Shown piece by piece: positions 10,871 to 22,032 of a DNA stretch of 64,000 bases (position 1 is its first letter; every line of letters starts with the position of its first letter). This DNA is from Favolaschia claudopus (taxonomy: Eukaryota; Basidiomycota; Agaricomycetes; Agaricales; Mycenaceae), in the NCBI GenBank assembly GCA_037176885.1, contig JAWWNJ010000102.1, positions 868,001 through 932,000 of the forward strand. The letters are read 5' to 3'. The notes below the pieces were generated by a model. The model saw only the letters and a program-made list of their open reading frames with translations. It did no database searches and was not told where the DNA came from. A program made the position numbers and the translations under genes.

Positions 10871-11977
10871 CACCGCGCACTAAGCTCGCTCACGCTCTCC
10901 ACCAAGACCCACAAACGCAAGAAGGCCGAGGCTCCTCTTGCCAAGGCGGAGTTCGTCGCCGGAAAGGCTCCCGGTGGTACACGTACCAACCTGAAGCATT
11001 ACACCGAGACCAGCAAGAAACTCATCCAACGCGCACAGCACATCTACGAGGTCCATATCTGGACTCGCGCCGGATATCCGGGAGTGGAGCTCCAGGTGCA
11101 GGTGGGGAAGGAGATCTGGGATAGGGTTTGCATGGAAGCAAAGTCGCCGACGGAGCTCACCGACCGTATGCTTAACATGGTGCGCCGCTCTACTATTTCC
11201 TTTTTGGGACACTCTTCAAATCCTATGTCAGATCACGAATAGTCTCACCAAGTCAGACTCTACAAGATTTATGATAGTCGATAAATCTATTATATAGAGT
11301 CTGAACTTGATGGCGCCTGCCTCGGATTCTGTGACACACGTGCCAGTTCACACGGTCGGATAAGGAAATGACACGTCGTTCGGAAAACTTGGCGGTCCAA
11401 CTTGAGCCTTGACTTGAGCCCAATATGGAGCTTGTTGGCTGTATGGAGGGCTTAAAACCCCACATTTACATTTGCCGGGGTTATATTTACCATTGTGAAG
11501 CATCTGGGACTTTTGGACGGGGCCGTAATCCCGAAGATAATATACTCATTCCATGAACATAATATTACTTGATGAATATGGTCCCAAAACGTGAAGTAGC
11601 ACGGAGTTATGTGTATTTATGGGCTGGGCAGTCTTCTGATACTTCCCCAGGCTTGCGAAGCCTTCACAGTGGTGGTCGCTGCGTACCACAGCACCAACAC
11701 GCATACGTGTCATTCCCCATTGGGGCGTGGGGAAATGCACATGATGTTACAACTGTGACAAAACCGAGGTCCGGGTCGACCCCCGCCAACAATTTCAGAC
11801 TAGATCACGAAGTATGGGGTTCATGCTCGCAGCAGCCTTCGGGACAAGGTTCGCCCGCATGTCGCCGGACGCTACCAGTTCATGGCCGGCGATTCCGACA
11901 AAATCAAGAAGCGAAATGTCAAGAAGCACAAGATGCTACTCGGCGAATGCATGGAGCATGGGAACCATAGAGCATAA
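10871..11977 (+). pseudogene. DUF6532-type gene, N-terminally incomplete and split by a transposon
   Basis: From about 10901 the frame reads THKRKKAEAP..., then NLKHYTETSKKLIQRAQHIYE and PTELTDRMLNM. This resembles the N-terminal half of DUF6532 (function unknown, abundant in mushroom-forming fungi). An intron from GTGCGC near 11178 to the CAG before 11232 joins DRMLNM to ITKYGVHARSSLRDKVRPH, which matches the family order. The 563-bp element at 11240-11802 sits inside that second exon. The continuation 11803-11977 ends ...LLGECMEHGNHRA before a stop. No start codon is visible because a stop lies at 10868 just after the MITE. Family call is from memory of sequence style. Confidence 0.55.
11240..11802. 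mobile_element. 563-bp non-autonomous element, TAGTCT ends, 9-bp TSD
   Basis: It starts TAGTCTCACC and ends CAGACTA. GATCACGAA precedes it at 11231-11239 and follows it at 11803-11811, a perfect 9-bp duplication. Within its left end come, in order, AGACTCTA (11255), GATAGTCG (11273) and TATAGAGTCT (11293). The same ordered set is found at the right end of the 44246-50523 element read inward. It is probably a deletion derivative of that family. Confidence 0.8.
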
Positions 11978-13479
11978 GATGTGAGAAATATCTACAAGAG
12001 AAGAAAAGAAAAGAAAGAGCCGGGCCATAAGGCGCGGGTGTCGGCGGGGGAAGTGAATGTCGAACACGTGCTTGTATAATACGTGTTCCTTAATGTTGCT
12101 CGGTATCTACCTTGTACTTCCTTGTCCCCGTGAGTGAACAAGGCGTTGTTGAATGGTTTAGAGCCATAGTGGGGTCAGTCAAGGGCCAGTGCGAGCCACT
12201 GCGACATGTTGGCGGCGGGAAAGCATATTGGGAACACCTAATCCGGAAGACCGTGGAAAAAAGTGACGTGTCTCATTATTTTCCGGAATAGCTGTAAGCT
12301 GCCGAGGGAAGGAGCTTGTGGTGTATTGTCGAAACGATTGTCGTGATTGCGGGAAGAAGGGACAGGACACATCCTGCATTGGTCGTAATCCCAAATTCCC
12401 CAACTTGATGTGTGTGCAGGCTGTGGATCAAGGGAAATGGTAGTAGTATGTAGTAGTAGACTAGTAGTAAGAGGAGGAGGAGGAGGAGGAGGAGGAGCAA
12501 GTCGCCCTGAGATGACAGACATTTAGTTATCCTTTGTATTGTAGTTGATAACAATGATTCTGCGGAGCTACGGTGCAAGGAAAGCAAATTGCAAATCGCA
12601 ACTGTGCAGCCTTGCGCCGAATCGATGTCGAGGAATTCGAAGGCGGATGCGAAGGAGATAGCGAGAATGAACAACTCGTCGATGAAGATGAGAGACGACA
12701 GCGTCGGCTGCAAAATTAATGTCAGTGAGGCTGAAATCGAAGGCGCGGAGGTAACGGAGAGCGACAGAGTCGTCCGCAAGCGAAGACGTTGGCGAGACTG
12801 GCAAGTGGGATCCGTGTTCGGGAAAGTCGAAGGGCGGGGGTCAAAGGCGGGAAGGGACAGGACAGCGGGAAGGGATGGATACAAGTTAGATTAGTTGAGA
12901 TATAGAGAATGGAAATCGCGTTTGATCGCGATCGCGTATCTCTTCCTCTCCGTTTGCTCTCCGTCTTTCTTCGCTTTCTCGACTCTCGAAGTCTCATTGC
13001 GCACGAGGTCCATGTCTCTTTCAGCAACAGTTCCACTATCTCAGTCAGCTCCTCCCGCTCAACTTGCTTTGACGTTCCCGCCGAATTTTCCGGGTCGTCA
13101 TTTGGCCGATGGCACGGCAGTACCAGCGACAGTGAAGCAGCTGCGACCTCTATTGCCTCAGCATATCAAATTCAAAATGAACTGTATTTAACCAAGGCAG
13201 CTGCTCACTTTCGGGTCAGTTCAATCGAAGACTAACAACTTTGTAGTCGTCTCTATGCGATGAAACTCCCTCCAGTTCACCGTTGCTATCCACGTCCTCG
13301 AAGAAGTATGTTGTAGGAGACCCGTCGGTTCCGGTGCTGTCTAGGTATTGCTAAAGTACATACTGCCACGGCACAGCCAGCTCCAGCCTACGCAGTCACT
13401 CTCAGTCATTCGTCGTCTTTTTCCCATACATTCTATTTTATGACACTCACTATAATTTTTTTTTTCTGCCTGCGTCTTT
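11978..13479. other. Non-coding stretch with simple repeat, possible gene remnants
   Basis: No frame could be recognised. Plus-strand frames at 12589-12894 and 12909-13235 and a 202-codon minus frame at 12276-12884 exist, but the last draws its leucine run from a (GGA)n tract. Nothing supports a protein. Confidence 0.4.
12470..12498. repeat. (GGA)n microsatellite
   Basis: About eight uninterrupted GGA/GAG units. Confidence 0.9.
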
Positions 13480-14000
13480 TACAGTTGCGGCGAAATCAAT
13501 TTACTTACCAAATATGGAAATTCCGATCAATCCTCGTCTTTTTCCTGGATATGAATGGTTTTCTCAAGCAAGGGGTGAGCAGGATCCTTATCAATATCAT
13601 GGATATTGATGTGTGCACGGGATTCTGCCGTAAAGCACGTTCCCACCTGCTTCGAGTTCAGTTCAACGACCACAAAGATAATACTTATGAAGGGTACTTT
13701 TGCCTGACAAAAGTAAGGTAGGGTTCATTCATCAGGAACCTACCCCACGTGAGCTTGTGTGACGCTCCTTTTTGGGCCATTTCCATGTTTTCGACTCCTT
13801 TCCCCCTGATTATGGCATATTTCCATGGGTTTGGATACGAAGATTTACTGATATGGGTCACTTTATGATCTACATCTGGCTTTTGGCACAATATTGAAGG
13901 TCACTGATTTATTGAAAGGATTTCAGCTCAAAATAGCCATTTCTCTTTCAGTGATCCCAATTTCAGTTCAAATATTCGCACAATTCACAATAAATAGTGC

Positions 14001-14418
14001 TGTTAAAGATACGGTCGATCCTCGAGTTCGTCGTGGAAATCCGCAAGCGAAGGATGATGCCGAAATACAGTAGCGTTCCGCTTTACTGTATTTCTCCAGC
14101 AGAGAAGTAGACTAGTAGCTTCAAGCTTTACTAGTTACTTGAGAGTAGATTGAATGGAAGTGTTTGCACACAAAGTATGTTGAATGTAAGATGATATTAA
14201 ACGGAAGTATCTACGACTTCTTATACATGGTAGGGAGTCTCTGAGACAGGGATAAATGACATAGGAAACTAGGTAGGGTCTCAGGATAGGAATGATGAGG
14301 AGAGAATGGAATGCAGAGTCAAGGGATAAAAGATAGACATAGGAACAATATTCAAGACTCACGATCGTAGACTTGGAGCCGAGACATCCGTGCACCAAGA
14401 TGTCTGTGATCCATGACA
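14001..14418 (-). repeat. 3' LTR of gag-only element 2
   Basis: TG...CA bounded, 418 bp, matching 16859-17276 with very few differences (for example ATTAAACGG here and ATTCAACGG in the other copy). Confidence 0.92.
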
Positions 14419-14434
14419 TAGCCCCCCCAGTCTA
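14419..14434 (-). promoter_or_regulatory. Polypurine tract of element 2
   Basis: On the minus strand ACTGGGGGGGCTA abuts the 3' LTR, as a plus-strand primer should. Confidence 0.75.
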
Positions 14435-14446
14435 CGGTTGTGAGGA

Positions 14447-15772
14447 TCAGAACTCAACAGTATGTTCAACTTCTGTTTCCATCCAGTCCAGCGCTAATTC
14501 CAACAGTGTATCTTCGTGGAATGCGAGCGCGGCGTGAAACTCGACAACTTTCTTGTATTTCTGTGTCTCAAGCACGGTGCACCAATTGCGAGGAGCCCCG
14601 TTCATGACTTCAGAAATAACATCAGCGTCGCTGAGCGTGTAGACCGAACTGAGCAATTCTCGTTTGCGAATGAAATAATCGGTGGGTTTTTCCTTTGCAA
14701 ATCCGTGCTCTCGGAATTTCGCGCGCAGTGCCTTGGCCCGAGTCTTTTCAAGCCATTTGCTCGTAAGGAAGAAATTCGCAATCCCTTTGCGCATAGTTCC
14801 CCAGTCTTGCCGAATTTCTTGCTGATATTTTTCGCCAAGACTGAAGTACCAGCTCTTTGCAGGGCCAGTTAATGCCCGTGGAACGATGAGACCTAGTTGT
14901 TTGAAGGCGCGTTCTCCCCCCTCTGCGAATAGATTGATTTCCTGAATCCATCGCAGCAGTTTGTCCGGATCCCCATCCCACTTTGGAATGTCTGCGTCTT
15001 TGAGCCGCAGATCAAAGTATCGGCTTTCGTTGCTGTTGTCCTTCGGTTTATTGTTGTCCTTCTTCGATGATTTCAAGTGCCGTGCGCGAGAATTTCTTCT
15101 ATCCTCGTCACTGGAGTCACTGGAACTATCATCCGGGTCACCTGGATCGCCCGCGGCTGCACGACTCGGCGGTGGCTTGTTCGGCGGACCCCCTCCAGTG
15201 TTCCGAGGGTTGAAACTCTGTTGGCCGCGCCGATGGTCGCCTTTGTCGTCAGAATCAGACGAGTGGAAGCCATCCGAGTCACTGGGACCTTCCTGCCCAA
15301 GGATTGTAGCGGTTCGCGTTCCCAAAACGCTCTGCGATGGACGCGGATACCCCGGCACTTGAATTCCCAAGCTCGTAAAACGCGGGGGTGTATCGCGAGT
15401 TGTATCCCGCAATGCCGACAAATTTGGACAAGCGCTTTGTTTAGGCTCGAAAGGCATAGGCGCAAACGCAGCGTGAAAATGTGTAGGCGGGGTCGCGCGA
15501 GCTCTTCCAAAAACCAAATCGGAATCTGGAATTGAGACAGGTATGAATTTTGCGTCTTCAACGGCTGTCTCATAGCCAAGATCGTATTCATCGGGGACCT
15601 CCTTCATCTTTGTGCGGCGTACAGAGTGTCTGCGAATCGGAGGAGCATCTTCATCCGAGACCTCTTCAACAGCAGCGCGACGAGAATTGCCTTTGGAACT
15701 TTTTGATTTCTGGCTCATCAAGATGTCCGAAGTTGTTCTGCTCCGAATCGCGCTTGTCCTCGCTATTTCCAC
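14447..15772 (-). pseudogene. gag: Gag of element 2, core and C-terminal part
   Basis: The 441-codon frame contains an acidic/basic low-complexity region, then a retrotransposon gag core starting near IPKWDGDPDKLLRWIQEI and running through LTGPAKSWYFSL and FREHGFAKEKPTDYFIRKRE. It ends with WCTVLETQKYKKVVEFHAAL and a stop 28 bp before the LTR. No zinc knuckle is seen. The ATG at 15772 is probably not the true start: the frame appears to be the third piece of one protein whose earlier pieces lie in two other frames upstream (15666-15974 and 15991-16818). Confidence 0.8.
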
Positions 15773-15783
15773 TTGCTGGAACC

Positions 15784-16818
15784 GGAGGAGGCGATGGTGA
15801 AATTCGGCGGAGACGAGGGGTAGGTGAGAATGAAGTAGTGGAGTGTTCCACCGACGGCAACGAACGTCTGGTATTCACCGAGAATTGACGACTCGGATAC
15901 TGGTGGAAGCTATTCTCAGCTGATTCGCTGAATGCCCGAATTTCGTTCGTTCCAAAATTAAAGCACTGAGTCAACGCCGCAAGAAAGGCTTCAAGCTCGA
16001 TATGAAATGCCCAGAATTTCGAATTCGTTCGCTGCGTACCAAGCGAAAGGATCTTCCGAGCGCCCCCAGGTTGGCATGGAAGGCAAGCTTTGGCCCCAAA
16101 CTTGAAACGCTTCTGATGCGCACTTTCGAAGATCTTCGAGCTGCTTCAAAAGCATCCAAAATGTGTCGCGTCGAAGACGATAGACCTGTCCTGCGTTGTC
16201 CCGCAAATCCGTGCATTCCACCTCAGTGAGTGCTTCCAACAAGGCCTGCAATGCTTCATCGAAAATCTCTGCATGTTGAACCGAGAGTTTAGATGGATCG
16301 TTGAGGAATTGTTTCGCAAAAGATAAGGCTCCAATCTCAAGCGCATGAGCATGACGGGGAGCATATTCCGGGTGTTCGCGAACGATGGTAGAGAGGGAAA
16401 GGAAGCTAGGAAGTTCCAGGTGTCTATGAACAATTGGCGCGTGTTCGTCAACGGATTGAGGGGCGTAGCCTCCAGCATATCCCGTGAACTCAGGGATTGC
16501 GAAGCTCTCGTCTTCGACCGATTTAAGTACCGGAGGGGAACGTCTCGAGGGAGACGAGAGAAGCGAGGGTGAACGAGGCGGCGGGAGTGAACCCTGTGTA
16601 CCGGGATCAAACGGGAACTGAGTCGGAACAGGATCCTGCGGTGGTCCGGGACTCTCGTTTGGATGAAAAATCGTGGATGTAGCGACAGGATTATCGGCAG
16701 CGTGATCTGCTGAATTGTCCGGCGTGTTCTGAACAGAGCCGTGCCTTCCCTTCTTATTCTTCTTCTTGTTGTTTGTCATGATGAAGGATGGTTGAAGGTG
16801 AGTGGCGAAGTGTATCAA
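15784..16818 (-). pseudogene. gag: Gag of element 2, N-terminal part, frameshifted
   Basis: Frame 15991-16818 holds a likely initiator at MTNNKKKNKKGRHGSV (about 16779), just inside the 5' LTR. A Pro/Ser-rich region and a helical region (HALEIGALSFAKQFL...) follow. It stops at 15991. Coding quality then continues in a second frame (FNFGTNEIRAFSESAENSF, near 15970-15780) before passing to the main gag frame. At least two frameshifts therefore separate the start from the gag core, so this copy is dead although its LTRs are young. Confidence 0.7.
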
Positions 16819-16858
16819 AGGGATAAATGCTTAGCGGATTTCCCAATGCGTCCACCAA

Positions 16859-17276
16859 TGTTAAAGATACGGTCGATCCTCGAGTTCGTCGTGGAAATCC
16901 GCAAGCGAAGGATGATGCCGAAATACAGTAGCGTTCCGCTTTACTGTATTTCTCCAGCAGAGAAGTAGACTAGTAGCTTCAAGCTTTACTAGTTACTTGA
17001 GAGTAGATTGAATGGAAGTGTTTGCACACAAAGTATGTTGAATGTAAGATGATATTCAACGGAAGTATCTACGACTTCTTATACATGGTAGGGAGTCTCT
17101 GAGACAGGGATAAATGACATAGGAAACTAGGTAGGGTCTCAGGATAGGAATGATGAGGAGAGAATGGAATGCAGAGTCAAGGGATAAAAGATAGACATAG
17201 GAACAATATTCAAGACTCACGATCGTAGACTTGGAGCCGAGACATCCGTGCACCAAGATGTCTGTGATCCATGACA
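16859..17276 (-). repeat. 5' LTR of gag-only element 2
   Basis: 418 bp. On the minus strand it is followed after one base by TTGGTGGACGCATTGGG, a plausible tRNA primer binding site; I cannot name the tRNA. Confidence 0.9.
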
Positions 17277-17889
17277 AGTGCTGGGACTACTAGAAGAGAT
17301 CTTCGTATCCAATTCATGCACTGTGGCTACTGGGAGCACAAGGCAAGTGAGAAATGCCTTTGCGTCCCAAAAAGGAGCGTGACAATCAATCACGTGGGGT
17401 AGGTTCCTGATGAATGAGCCCTACCTTACCATAGGATAGTTTTATTTGAATAGTGAGCAGGTGAGGCCTGATGCTAAGATGCCGTCGTGGACTTCTCCGC
17501 CAGCAGAGCTTAGTCAGACTTGCCTTATTTGGGGGGTGGGTACCCCGTGGGTATTTTTCCATGATAAGCATTTCGCACACCTCTTGTTCTCAAGCGGAAA
17601 GTGGACAGAAACGTTGAGAGCCTCAAGCCGGTATGTTTGGTGTAGAAAGATATGTGTTTTTGTATTGATTTTGCCGAGCTGGCCGGCGAGCTTGTCCAGA
17701 AAAATCCCGCCAAAACCTGTGAGAAACATGACAGATTTGGCTTGTTTCTGCGGGTAGACCTACTCTACAGAAGGAATACATCCCGTCTATCCTATTTCCA
17801 CCGACCAGTGAGTCGTTTCTCGGTGCAGTAGGGCGGTTTTGATGGGAATTTCCATATTTGGTAAGTAAATTGATTTCGCCGCAACAGTA

Positions 17890-19240
17890 GTGACAGAGAT
17901 CGGTGATTTTGCTTGAATTTTACCCTAGGGTTCGGTAAGAAACTGGGATGTTAGTAACACATGTAAATAACCCACCTGTTAATTACCTGTTATTAGAAAA
18001 CGATAGACAGTTTCGATTTTAGAGTTCAGTTCGCGCCGCAGAGCTCCATCGCAGCAGATTATGATCAGAGCGCTGGAAATCACTACTCCAGCGTTGCGAG
18101 CACTGAGATTTGGAGCGAATTCTGCCGGCCCGAACTCAGCTCGAAAATCTAGAGTGTCTAACGTTTTCAAAATAGCTGGAACTCTCTTGCCTCTTTCCTC
18201 CATCCCCGTCGCCCTCGACCTGCGTCGTCGTCGTCGCCAGTCTGCCCGGTCCATCGTATACCCGTCAAATGCTCATATTCCATCCCTCAACCCCCTCAAT
18301 CCCCTTCAAGGCCCAAAACGCACCCTTACCGTCAAGCACTCAAGGCGTCAAACCCTGACATGGCTCGAAGCTCTCGAAGGCGTCAAATCTCTCGCCCAAC
18401 ACGGCAGCACACTCGTTCAAAGCTCATCAATCATCGTGCAACTATCTCAGCTCGTTACCTGGCGCACAAGAACCGCAAACTACTCCGTCATCCGGGTTAA
18501 GCTCATAGTACTATATTATGTCCACTGTCAATGATGACTCCGCAGCCGGACTCGCAAGACTCAAGACTTGACCCCCGTGGATGGATTTAGGTGCCCCTCG
18601 TATGTCTTCCTCCTCTCGACTTCTTTCACATTGCTCACTTTCTTGTGGCCCGGCGCCTCGGCTTAAACCCGCCCGCCCTTTGCCGGTCAGTCCACCCTCG
18701 CCCACCCTCTGCCACATTCTACTCCTCCACAATGCCAGCGCCCACTCTTTCCATGTCAAATAGTTCCACGTAAGCATCCTGCCTCCGGACAAGGATTCCG
18801 GCAAAGTCCGATATTCCCCACGGACTGAAACAATCGCTTCTCCACCTATGGTCCCCATCCCCAGCATGTTTGAGTCGGCCTTCTGGCACTTTCCGGCTCA
18901 ATCTACAACACAATGGCCATTGAATGTCGCATCAGAAAACATTTTTTTCCTCGACTCAGGGCCCAATGGCGCCTTGTTTCGGGCAAAATCAATCTTGTAC
19001 AGAAAGTTTTGCACCATTTGGTGGGCCGGATTTCCCGCCTTTCATGTCGACTGTATCGAGTAGATAATGCAAGCCTTACCTTTTGCAGATTTGGTGCCTC
19101 CGACCGAGCTCTGAGCAAAAAAGCATATCCCATCAACAAATCTACATACGTATTACATTAGCAACAGTTTCCCGGTCAATTATGTGGGCAACGAGTATCG
19201 CAGTCAGGGTTGTCAACTGGGTCGCAAGAGATACACTGAC
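17890..19240. other. Stretch without a recognised gene
   Basis: A 157-codon plus frame at 18061-18534 and smaller frames at 18581-19161 have Arg/Ser/Pro-rich composition and no identifiable domain. A (TCG)n-like run lies near 18222. The part next to 19240 may be the 3' end of the F-box-like gene on the minus strand. Confidence 0.4.
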
Positions 19241-19241
19241 G

Positions 19242-20306
19242 CTAAAGAATGCATGCGTCATAATCTTGCATGTTCGAGCGCCACAGTATATAGATAAACG
19301 TACCTGAGACTTCACCAGATCGCCGCTTCTGAACGAGCCTTTCTGAGCGAACCCAGTAATTCTCCCCGCCAATGGCCCCTGATCTCCAGTCCTCCAGGAC
19401 ATCATTATTATCGATTGTGATCACCGATCTAACATCGTCTGCAAAGCATTCGAACCCCAAGCCGTCTACCAGCGTTGTGATTTGATCATCCGTTATGACG
19501 AGGAGGACGAGGACACGGAGAGATTTGCTCTTTGAAAGAATTTCCCGACATTCCGTATTCCGAGGAGGGTTCTCATCATTGAACGACAAATGCGTGAGTA
19601 GGGGAAGTGAGCACAGTCCATCAACCCACCCATTTGCAGACGGAGGGTCGTGAAGATTAAGGTGTGTCAGCCCTTGGAAACCGGGGCCGTATAAGTCACC
19701 AGTGCGGTTGAGAAGGCCATCTATGCCTGCGGAAATCTCTAGCAGGGGCATTTTTTTAATGGCAGAAAGCCAAGAAGGATCTGTCCACATTGAGAATAAC
19801 GCCAGATGGGTGACGCGACTGCAATGATTGAGAATGCGAGGGGCGACATTGAATGGTATTAATTTGAGGGCCAGGAAACGGACACTGTCGCGAAAGAAAG
19901 TGGCCGGCTTTCGGTCCAGGAGCTCTAGGAAATCCTCCAGCGATAGCGTCCGAGTGCCGTGTGTCGCCGCTGACATGTGAACAGTCGATATAATAAGACT
20001 GCGATAAAGAACGGGTTCCGTCCTGAATTTCCTCTGAATTAACGAACCGCGGTTATAGGGAACCCCTCACCAAGTCTTTACTCGTTGGGCGACAAGCATT
20101 ATTTTTGAGATATACTGGGGGCTGGAAAAAGCTAGGGTCTCAAAGATTTCCCTTTCCACGTCCAACGGAAGTGTTGGGGCTGGATCGATACAAGCCATGA
20201 CTGGCACTGTAGAGCCTGTCGAGTGTTGGGGTGTTACCACCAGGTCGGCAGTATTTGTGGGCACCGCAGGCTGAGGATTGTGGGCGGTAGCGGCGAGAGA
20301 ACACAT
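19242..20306 (-). CDS. F-box-like, leucine-rich Agaricomycete protein
   Basis: Exon 1 starts at the ATG at 20306 and carries the motif TLPLDVEREIFETLAF typical of the short F-box-like N-terminus in a large mushroom-fungus family, followed by KIMLVAQRVKTW. A 48-nt intron (20023-20070; GTGAGG...TTCAG, phase 2) joins this to TEPVLYRSLIIS. The long second exon has leucine-rich repeats such as HCSRVTHLALF, FQGLTHLNLH and LPLLTHLSF, then VLEDWRSGAIGG and RLVQKRRSGEV near the C-terminus. A GTACGT at about 19297 may start a last intron, so the exact end is uncertain. Such proteins are thought to be substrate adaptors of SCF ubiquitin ligases. One of the few host-like genes here; no break was seen. 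Confidence 0.6.
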
Positions 20307-20655
20307 GCTGGTCTGGCGAGCCGTTTATACGGTTTCGGCAGTTGCTGCTCCGCTTTGTTAGCGTTCCATCAATATGCGACTATGACATGGATCGATCGTT
20401 TCCCCTTGATCGATTGATCCTCGGTCTCTCGCGGTCGGCTCAGCTCACTTGCTGAGCCAATGCTGAGCTCCCTGCCGTATCAATCATGCATTGCGGTTAC
20501 TGGATCTGGCTTTACATTAGTCTCTTGTAAGTTCCCCAAGGCCCTTCGGTGCACCCCTGGACCGTGGATCTGGAGACTGACTCGGATTTGATTCGTACAA
20601 AGAGCCATCAGGCCGAGTCTAACATTTTCGAAATTCGTAAATGCACGCCTCTATA
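20307..20655. promoter_or_regulatory. Upstream region of the F-box-like gene
   Basis: 349 bp on the 5' side of the minus-strand gene, without a coding frame. No clear TATA or repeat was identified. Confidence 0.3.
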
Positions 20656-21340
20656 GGGGAGCTCAATTCTTAGCTCCTCAACTCGTCTCGTCCATAGAAC
20701 GTAGGTTGTGTATGCCGGTTCCCGGCCTACAGGAGGGGGAGCTTGTGTGTATAGTTTGAGCCAAACAATTGTGGATAGGTTTCTAATACAAGATATAATG
20801 TGGATAATTGCAAGGCCTTGATATGTGGCATACTGAGTTGAAGGGTGTGGTATACTACTAAATTTGCAAAGTCCACATCGTGGAAGAGAGGAGGCTCTGC
20901 CACATACGGAATTTTGCCAACTTTCACTAATTCAGCCAATACTAAAATTTCAATTTGCTAAGTGCACATTCTTGAGTTGTGGCCAGGACGGATGGAATTT
21001 GAATAACTTCCAATCTTCAGCCGACATATGGATGATTTTTGGGTTGTAAAACTGACACTGTGGCCAGCCGGAGTTGCTTACAATTTAACTGAGTCAGTTC
21101 AAACCTCTCGTTTTTAGATCCTGCACCAGACAATTACGCGGCTTGAAACTATGATGGGGGACGTGACTTCTTGACAAACTTTTGTTGTGACGCTAATGAC
21201 TTGCGTGGCAGTCACTCAGATTTCCTGGATCGCTTCCTTTGAGAAGAAATGGGGAGTAGGATCACAGTCTCATCAGCTCATCATGGAATTAAATAATTTC
21301 CGAGACGAGACGAGCTGACGAGCTAAGAATTGAGCACCCC
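20656..21340. mobile_element. 685-bp MITE, possibly PIF/Harbinger
   Basis: GGGG(A/T)GCTCAATTCTTAGCTC at 20656 is repeated inverted ending at 21340, extending with gaps to about 36 bp (CTCGTCTCGTC). Flanks are ATA and TTA, near the 3-bp TWA duplication of PIF/Harbinger, and the GGG start also fits. The interior is non-coding and includes a Helitron-like end at 20700-20751. Confidence 0.6.
20700..20751 (-). repeat. Helitron-like 3' terminus, dispersed copy
   Basis: Practically identical to 10601-10652 over 50 bp, including the GCCGG-TTC-CCGGC hairpin. Confidence 0.55.
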
Positions 21341-22032
21341 TTATGCCAACTACTTAGGATGGGAACTCTTTCGCCCAATGGTATCAATTATCAAAAGCTG
21401 AAAGTTTGTGAGGTTTTGCTCTAGTCGCGCATCTTGAACAAATCCGGTTGGGACAGCCAAGTTCCAACCAGCGCGTTGGGTTAATAAGTTTCACTTGTGA
21501 GCTTTGTGGCAGGGAAATAGGAAGAGAAAACAACCGATATCAAGGCATCCTATGTCGGAAAAATGTAGTTTTGCTTGTCACGGATTGACCCGGATCACCG
21601 GTTGGAGAGGGAAGTATGTTTGTAATGCCGGTTCCCGGCTTACAGAGAAGCGGGAGCTTGTGCAATTCCGAAAGAAAGCTGACTTTCAGTTAGTGCGCAA
21701 AAAAAATACAAGGCAACATATTCTGATGTTCAGAACTTGTTTCACTACACCTTCGAACGGGAGGTGGTATTTTCATGATCGACTCTGCGAAATTGAGGCC
21801 AATTTGGCGATACAGTAATCCTCAGATGTTGGTAACATTTTGTATGTATTTAGTGTGGATATTTTCGCAGATGCTAGGATTTTTTTTCAACACTATACGT
21901 GCTCACAGTGAGTCGCAATTGAATTTACTGTCTGTATTGAGTTGTTGCAGTAGTTGAGATCAATTTTGATGGTGTACCCGTGGGAGACCGGATCCAGACT
22001 TCAAGTCTGTGAGTGCTTTGCCGGTGAGCCTT
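21341..22032. other. Non-coding stretch with one Helitron-like end
   Basis: Contains a further hairpin terminus at 21612-21663 and, at 21966-21987, the word GATGGTGTACCCGTGGGAGA that recurs at 24239. No gene. Confidence 0.5.

Larger units (their letters stand above)
14001..17276 (-). mobile_element. Gag-only LTR retrotransposon 2 (minus strand)
   Basis: Two 418-bp LTRs (14001-14418, 16859-17276) begin TGTTAAAG and end ATGACA and are almost identical. AGTGC is duplicated at 13996-14000 and 17277-17281. The 2.4-kb interior encodes only a gag-like protein on the minus strand, which ends 28 bp from the 3' LTR, so there was never room for pol. This is a second, unrelated TR-GAG-type element. Confidence 0.92.
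13714..17428. mobile_element. Middle inverted-repeat element of the nest
   Basis: AGGTAGGGTTCATTCATCAGG from 13716 is repeated inverted ending at 17426, and similarity continues for about 65 bp through the shared CCCCACGTGA and CTCCTTTTTGGG blocks. TA flanks both ends (13714-13715, 17427-17428). Without the retrotransposon at 14001-17276 it is about 430 bp, a MITE. Confidence 0.75.
13480..17889. mobile_element. Outer inverted-repeat element of a three-level nest
   Basis: The left end 13482-13531 (CAGTTGCGGCGAAATC... AAATATGGAAATTCC) is repeated inverted at 17838-17887, with TA at 13480-13481 and 17888-17889. A third copy of this terminus is at 31389. After subtracting the nested retrotransposon the element is about 1.1 kb and non-coding, fitting a TA-targeting (Tc1/mariner-like) non-autonomous family. 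Confidence 0.75.

Noticed and set aside
12276..12884. 202-codon minus-strand open frame with a long leucine run
   Set aside because: The run is the antisense of a (GGA)n microsatellite and the rest has no domain-like sequence.
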